From positions 62,001 to 126,000 of the forward strand of contig CBDDBU010000027.1 in the NCBI GenBank assembly GCA_965226045.1: a stretch of DNA of 64,000 nt. Direction: 5' to 3'. Each line of letters begins with the position of its first letter. The first letter of the stretch is position 1. Positions 60,260 through 64,000 of this stretch are shown here, one piece after another. Source of the stretch: CBDDBU01 sp965226045 (GTDB taxonomy: Bacteria; Pseudomonadota; Alphaproteobacteria; VGEJ01). The position numbers were made by a program, and so were the translations under genes. The notes below the pieces were generated by a model. The model ran no database searches. It was not told the DNA's origin and saw only the letters and a list, made by a program, of their open reading frames with translations.

Positions 60260-61960
60260 ATGACGGCGATCGCCATCGGCGACGCGACGGCGAGGCGGCT
60301 GTGGCGGCGCGGCCGGGGATCCCAGAAGCGCTGGACGGCGGCGACGCTGCTGGTGGCGGCGTTGGTAGCCGTGCCGGTCCTCGGCGTCGTGGCGTTGGCG
60401 CTGGGCCCGTCGGCCGAGATATGGCGGCATCTGGCGACGACCGTCTTGCCGACATACGCGCTGAACACGCTGTGGCTGATGCTGGGCGTCGGCATCGGCA
60501 CCTTCGTCATCGGCGTGGGTACGGCGTGGTTGGTGACCGCGTGTGCATTTCCGGGGCGCGCGGTCTTCGCCTGGGCGCTGATGGTGCCGCTGGCGATGCC
60601 GGCTTACGTGATCGCCTACGTCTATACCGATCTTTTCGACTACGCCGGCCCCGTCCAGATGCTGTTGCGCGAGGCCTTCGGATGGCGGCTAGCGGGCGAG
60701 TATTGGTTCCCCGAAGTGCGTTCGCTCGGCGGCGCCATCGTGCTGATGTCGCTGGTGCTCTATCCCTATGTCTATCTTCTCGCGCGCGCGGCGTTCCAGG
60801 AACAGTCGGTCTGCGTCCTCGAGGTCAGCCGGACGTTGGGGTGCGGGGCGTGGCGAAGCTTCGCTAAGGTCGCGCTGCCGCTGGCGCGTCCGGCCATCGC
60901 GGCGGGCGTGGCGTTGGTCCTGTTGGAGACCCTGAACGACTTCGGCACGGTGGATTATTTCGCGGTCAATACGTTTACGCGCGGCATCTTCAATGTCTGG
61001 TTCGGGATGAACAGCGTGGCGGGCGCGGCGCAGATCGCGGTGGCGCTGCTGGTCGTGGTGTTGGTGGTGTTGGCGCTTGAGCGCGCGGCGCGCCGCAAGC
61101 GTCGCTATCACCACACCAGCGGCCGCCAGCGGCCGCTGCCGCGCTACGAGTTGCGCGGCGCCCGGGCGGGTTTGGCCTTCGCGGCGTGCCTGGCACCGAT
61201 CTCGCTTGGCTTCCTGTTGCCGGGCGTCATCCTCGCCGGACACGCGGTCGAGAACTATCGTGCGGCGCTCGACGAGGCGTTCGTGACTCTTGCGGCCAAC
61301 AGCCTGTTTCTGTCGGCCGGGGCGGCGGCGATCGCGGTGGGCCTTTCGCTTGTCCTTGCATACGGGGCTCGACTCGACGGCCGTCCCGCCGTGCGCGTCG
61401 CGGTGCGGATCGCGAGCTTAGGCTACGCCGTGCCAGGCGCGGTGCTCGCGGTCGGCGTGCTATCGCCATTTGGGTGGCTCGACAATGCCGTCGATGGGTG
61501 GATGCGAGCAAACCTCGGCGTCTCGACCGGCCTGTTGCTGAGCGGCACGGTGGTCGCCATCCTGTTCGGCTATACGGTCCGCTTTCTCGCGATCTCGTTC
61601 GGGACCATCGAGGCCGGGCTGGCGAAGATCAGGCCGAGTATGGACGACGCGGCCCGCAGCCTCGGTCTCACGCCTGCGCAGACTTTGTGGCGGGTTCATG
61701 TGCCGCTGATGCGTGGGAGCGCGCTCGCGGCGGCCATTCTGGTCTTCGTCGACGCGATGAAGGAACTGCCGATGACGCTGGTGCTGCGTCCGTTCAACGT
61801 GCAGACACTCGCGACCCATGTTTATCAATACGCGGGCGACGAGCAGCTTGAGCGCAGCGCGCTCGCGGCGCTGGCGATTGTCGCCGTCGGATTGTTGCCC
61901 GTGATCATATTGAGCGGCGCCATTTCGCCCGCGCGACGCGAGCGGGCCGACCGGGCATGA
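60260..61960 (+). CDS. fbpB: Ferric iron ABC transporter permease (FbpB type)
   Basis: A 566-residue permease with about 12 transmembrane helices in two fused halves. Each half has an EAA-type loop that contacts the ATPase: LEVSRTLGCGAWRSFAKVAL (about residue 190) and DDAARSLGLTPAQTLWRVHV (about 465). This two-domain layout is the FbpB/SfuB type for ferric iron, which agrees with the Fur box upstream. The stop overlaps the ATPase gene ATG (ATGA). No periplasmic binding protein gene is adjacent, so it must be encoded elsewhere. Confidence 0.9.
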   Translation: MTAIAIGDATARRLWRRGRGSQKRWTAATLLVAALVAVPVLGVVALALGPSAEIWRHLATTVLPTYALNTLWLMLGVGIGTFVIGVGTAWLVTACAFPGRAVFAWALMVPLAMPAYVIAYVYTDLFDYAGPVQMLLREAFGWRLAGEYWFPEVRSLGGAIVLMSLVLYPYVYLLARAAFQEQSVCVLEVSRTLGCGAWRSFAKVALPLARPAIAAGVALVLLETLNDFGTVDYFAVNTFTRGIFNVWFGMNSVAGAAQIAVALLVVVLVVLALERAARRKRRYHHTSGRQRPLPRYELRGARAGLAFAACLAPISLGFLLPGVILAGHAVENYRAALDEAFVTLAANSLFLSAGAAAIAVGLSLVLAYGARLDGRPAVRVAVRIASLGYAVPGAVLAVGVLSPFGWLDNAVDGWMRANLGVSTGLLLSGTVVAILFGYTVRFLAISFGTIEAGLAKIRPSMDDAARSLGLTPAQTLWRVHVPLMRGSALAAAILVFVDAMKELPMTLVLRPFNVQTLATHVYQYAGDEQLERSALAALAIVAVGLLPVIILSGAISPARRERADRA

Positions 61961-63015
61961 TCGAGGTGGGCCTCCGTATGGAGGGTGTGTGCCACGCCTA
62001 TGGCCGCCATCGGGTCGTGGCGGACCTCAGTCTTGAGGTGGGCGCCGGCGAGATCGTTTGTTTGCTTGGGCCGTCGGGCTGCGGCAAGTCGACGGTGTTG
62101 CGGATCGCGGCCGGGATCGAGCCCTTGCAGCAGGGCCGCGTCATCATCGGCGATCGGGTCGTCGCCGATGAGCGTACCGCGATCTCACCCGAGGGGCGGC
62201 CGGCTGGCCTGGTCTTCCAGGACTACGCGCTGTTCCCCCACCTCAGCGTTCTCGACAACGTGGCATTCGGGGTCCGTGCGCCCTCGCCCGAGAAGCGCTA
62301 CGCGATCGCCCGCGGGGCGCTAGGTCAAGTCGGCCTGGCGGCGCAGGCGCAGGCCTATCCGCACACCCTGTCGGGCGGTGAACAGCAGCGAGTAGCGCTA
62401 GCGCGGGCACTGGCGCCGCGACCCGACGTGATGCTGCTCGACGAGCCGTTCGCGAGCCTCGATGGGCGGCTGCGCGACCTCGTGCGTGACGACACGCTCG
62501 CGGTCCTCAGGGCGGCGGGGACGCCCACCGTGCTGGTGACTCACGACCCCGACGAAGCGATGTTACTGGCGGATCGTATCGCCGTTATGTGTGCTGGTCG
62601 CCTGATCCAGGTCGGCACGCCAAGCGTGATATACCACCAGCCCGCGACCTCATTCGTAGCTCGTTTCCTAAGTGAAACCAATGAGTTGAAGGGTGTTATT
62701 AAGAACGGACATGTGGATACCGAGCTGGGGCGTCTCGCGACGGGGGACGGACTGGCGGAGGGCCGGGGGGTCGAGGTGCTGATACGCCCCGCAGCCATTC
62801 GCCTGGAGGCGCCCGGCCAAGGCGGCATCGAGGCGCGGGTGCGGGCGAGTCGCATGATCGGGCCGCACAGCCGTATCGAGCTGGAGGTCGCCAATCTTGC
62901 GGTGCCGCTGATCGCGCGCGCCGCGCCGGCCGCCGCGCCCCCGTCGGGCGCTGTCGTCGCCATTGCGCTCGATCCACATCAGGTTTTCATTTTCGCCAAC
63001 GACGGACTAGATTAG
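61957..63015 (+). CDS. fbpC: Ferric iron ABC transporter ATP-binding protein (FbpC type)
   Basis: A 352-residue ATPase. It has Walker A LLGPSGCGKSTVLRIAAG, signature LSGGEQQRVALARALAP, Walker B DVMLLDEPFASLDGRL and switch His VLVTHDPDEAMLLADR. The C-terminal part (about 240-350) is a TOBE regulatory domain (VEVLIRPAAIRLEAPGQGG). It powers the permease encoded just upstream, with which it overlaps by four bases. After its stop, 114 bp precede tatA. Confidence 0.9.
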   Translation: MIEVGLRMEGVCHAYGRHRVVADLSLEVGAGEIVCLLGPSGCGKSTVLRIAAGIEPLQQGRVIIGDRVVADERTAISPEGRPAGLVFQDYALFPHLSVLDNVAFGVRAPSPEKRYAIARGALGQVGLAAQAQAYPHTLSGGEQQRVALARALAPRPDVMLLDEPFASLDGRLRDLVRDDTLAVLRAAGTPTVLVTHDPDEAMLLADRIAVMCAGRLIQVGTPSVIYHQPATSFVARFLSETNELKGVIKNGHVDTELGRLATGDGLAEGRGVEVLIRPAAIRLEAPGQGGIEARVRASRMIGPHSRIELEVANLAVPLIARAAPAAAPPSGAVVAIALDPHQVFIFANDGLD

Positions 63016-63129
63016 GCGCGCCACAGCGGGGCGCCGCGCGGCTGCCGTGATTGCGCTGGTTCCGCTGTTTCTGCCATTATGCGTGCAGCCCTGGGGCGAG
63101 ATGCGCCAGGAAATAGGGAGTGTTTGGCC

Positions 63130-63360
63130 ATGATGCCGAGTTTCTGGCAAATCGCGCTGGTCCTTGCCGTCGTCGTGCTGCTGTTTGGCAGGGGCAAGAT
63201 CAAGGGCCTGATGACCGACGTCGCCGAGGGAATCAAAAGCTTCAAGAAGGGCATGAAGGACGACGGTACCGTCGCCGATGCCTCGCCCAAGACGATCGAC
63301 ACCGGGGCGACGCCCGCCAACGAGGGCGCGGCGAAAAAGGACGAAGCAGCCAGCGGCTAG
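63130..63360 (+). CDS. tatA: Twin-arginine translocase subunit TatA
   Basis: A 76-residue TatA. One short transmembrane helix (QIALVLAVVVLLFGRGKIKG) is followed by the amphipathic helix (LMTDVAEGIKSFKKGMKDD) with the FGRGKI hinge in place of the usual FGxGKL. Two ATGs (63130 and 63133) are possible; GGGAG near 63116 fits the first. It forms the protein-conducting pore for folded proteins. tatB follows 42 bases downstream. Confidence 0.93.
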   Translation: MMPSFWQIALVLAVVVLLFGRGKIKGLMTDVAEGIKSFKKGMKDDGTVADASPKTIDTGATPANEGAAKKDEAASG

Positions 63361-63402
63361 TCAGCCCCCGCAGGCGCGGCGACGCGCGCCCGGTGAATCA
63401 CC

Positions 63403-64000
63403 ATGTTGGACATAGGATGGAGCGAGCTTCTGGTGATCGTCGTGGTGCTGGTCGTCGTGGTCGGCCCCAAGGAGCTGCCTGGCGTACTCAGGACCTTTGG
63501 CACGTGGATGGCCAAGGCCCGTTCGCTGTCGCGCGAATTCCAAAACAACATGAACCAGCTCGCCCGCGAGGTGGACAGGGAAAAGGCCAAGGTTGCTACG
63601 CCGCCACCGCCAAAGGCGACGGCCGTGGAGCCGGACCCCACCGGTGCTGCGCCGTCTGCGGCGGGCGATAAAGCCAAGGTCGAGGCCGGCAGCGCCGAAA
63701 CCGCTACGACCGAGCCCAACACTACGGCCGAGACCGCGACGACCGAGCCTAACATCGCCGGAACTTCGGCCGCCAAGCTAGCGCCCGAGCCAGCCGCCAC
63801 CGAAGCCGCGAGCGAGATACCGGCGACACCCGAGGACGAGCTCAAGGCGGCCGCCAACACGGGCGCCGCCAAGGATGACGAAGAGGAGGCGACCGTTCTG
63901 GCCAGTGAGGGCTCGACCTGGGCCGCGCCGGGACCGCCGCCCAACCCCGGAATCTTGACCGCGACGCCGCCGGCGGACCTCACGGCATCGGGCGGCGTCG
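63403..64000 (+). CDS. tatB: Twin-arginine translocase subunit TatB, 3' partial
   Basis: The frame is open from ATG 63403 to the window end. MLDIGWSELLVIVVVLVVVV forms the N-terminal helix with the TatB Glu (SEL), followed by GPKELPGVLRTFGTWMAKAR and an amphipathic helix (EFQNNMNQLAREVDREKAKV). The long Ala/Pro/Thr/Glu-rich tail with a repeated TATTEPN block is longer than in most TatB but common in alphaproteobacteria. It recognises Tat signal peptides with TatC, which should follow outside the window. Confidence 0.92.
   Translation, partial: MLDIGWSELLVIVVVLVVVVGPKELPGVLRTFGTWMAKARSLSREFQNNMNQLAREVDREKAKVATPPPPKATAVEPDPTGAAPSAAGDKAKVEAGSAETATTEPNTTAETATTEPNIAGTSAAKLAPEPAATEAASEIPATPEDELKAAANTGAAKDDEEEATVLASEGSTWAAPGPPPNPGILTATPPADLTASGGV

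Noticed and set aside
1..64000. Search for tRNA, rRNA and riboswitches in the gaps
   Set aside because: No gap shows a cloverleaf, a CCA-adjacent acceptor stem or a recognisable riboswitch core. Most gaps are under 200 bp, and the larger ones are IS ends.

Overview
The window is a high-GC chromosomal segment of an alphaproteobacterium, probably Rhodospirillales-like; the order is a guess. The class rests on a DivK-type receiver, an EipB (DUF1849) envelope protein, DUF1489, a pseudo-dihydroorotase next to pyrB, and familiar alphaproteobacterial gene orders: rnr/topA/dprA/plsY/pyrC'/pyrB/ruvX against gatCA, and xthA/erpA against dgt-argS-SPOR-nagZ-scpAB-tatAB. Many starts are GTG or TTG with 1-4 base stop/start overlaps. 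No rRNA, tRNA or CRISPR array was seen.

Layout. 1-4.9 kb: leucine-degradation genes mccB (5' end outside the window), liuC and mccA, then DUF1489. 4.9-8.4 kb: a decayed stretch with an internally deleted putA remnant, a doubly frameshifted leucine dehydrogenase, a frameshifted MipA/OmpV protein and an L-2-hydroxyglutarate oxidase carrying an 11-base G run. 8.4-18.5 kb: DUF3179, a VWA protein and a membrane J-domain protein, galU-ugd, a D,D-carboxypeptidase with a SPOR domain, a lipoprotein broken by an in-frame TAG, and clpS-clpA.

18.5-33.4 kb is a mobile-element island. A TPR gene is split by an IS21-family element, which itself carries an IS1111-type (IS110 family) element inside its repeated left end. 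Further on, an IS5-family element lies between CTAG repeats and is split by an IS66-family element with exact 14-bp inverted repeats and an exact 8-bp target duplication. That IS66 element carries a DNA adenine methyltransferase translationally coupled to its transposase. An IS1182-family element abuts the IS5 element at the same CTAG, and an ISNCY-type element follows, flanked by a 15-bp direct repeat. Between these lie a YjbR protein, a COG3146 acyltransferase, a broken GDPD and two RidA paralogues.

33.4-52.5 kb: a decayed agmatine deiminase, a diguanylate cyclase, a 2-hydroxyacid dehydrogenase, a parS-like palindrome over the eipB start, divK, and housekeeping genes rnr, topA, plsY (with a 47-residue in-frame insertion in its glycine-rich motif), pyrC', pyrB, ruvX and gatCA without an adjacent gatB. 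dprA, an adenylate cyclase/TPR gene and a TfoX-like gene are all disrupted. The two competence-linked losses (dprA and tfoX-like) suggest reduced or lost transformation, if they are not sequence errors.

52.5-64 kb: erpA opposite dgt-argS-SPOR-nagZ-M50 protease-scpA-scpB, then a Fur-box-controlled ferric iron ABC transporter pair (permease and ATPase) placed between scpB and tatA, then tatA and the start of tatB. About a dozen genes have frameshifts, deletions or nonsense codons, while large essential genes are intact. This fits genome erosion around an IS-rich island, but homopolymer sequencing error could explain the single-base shifts.
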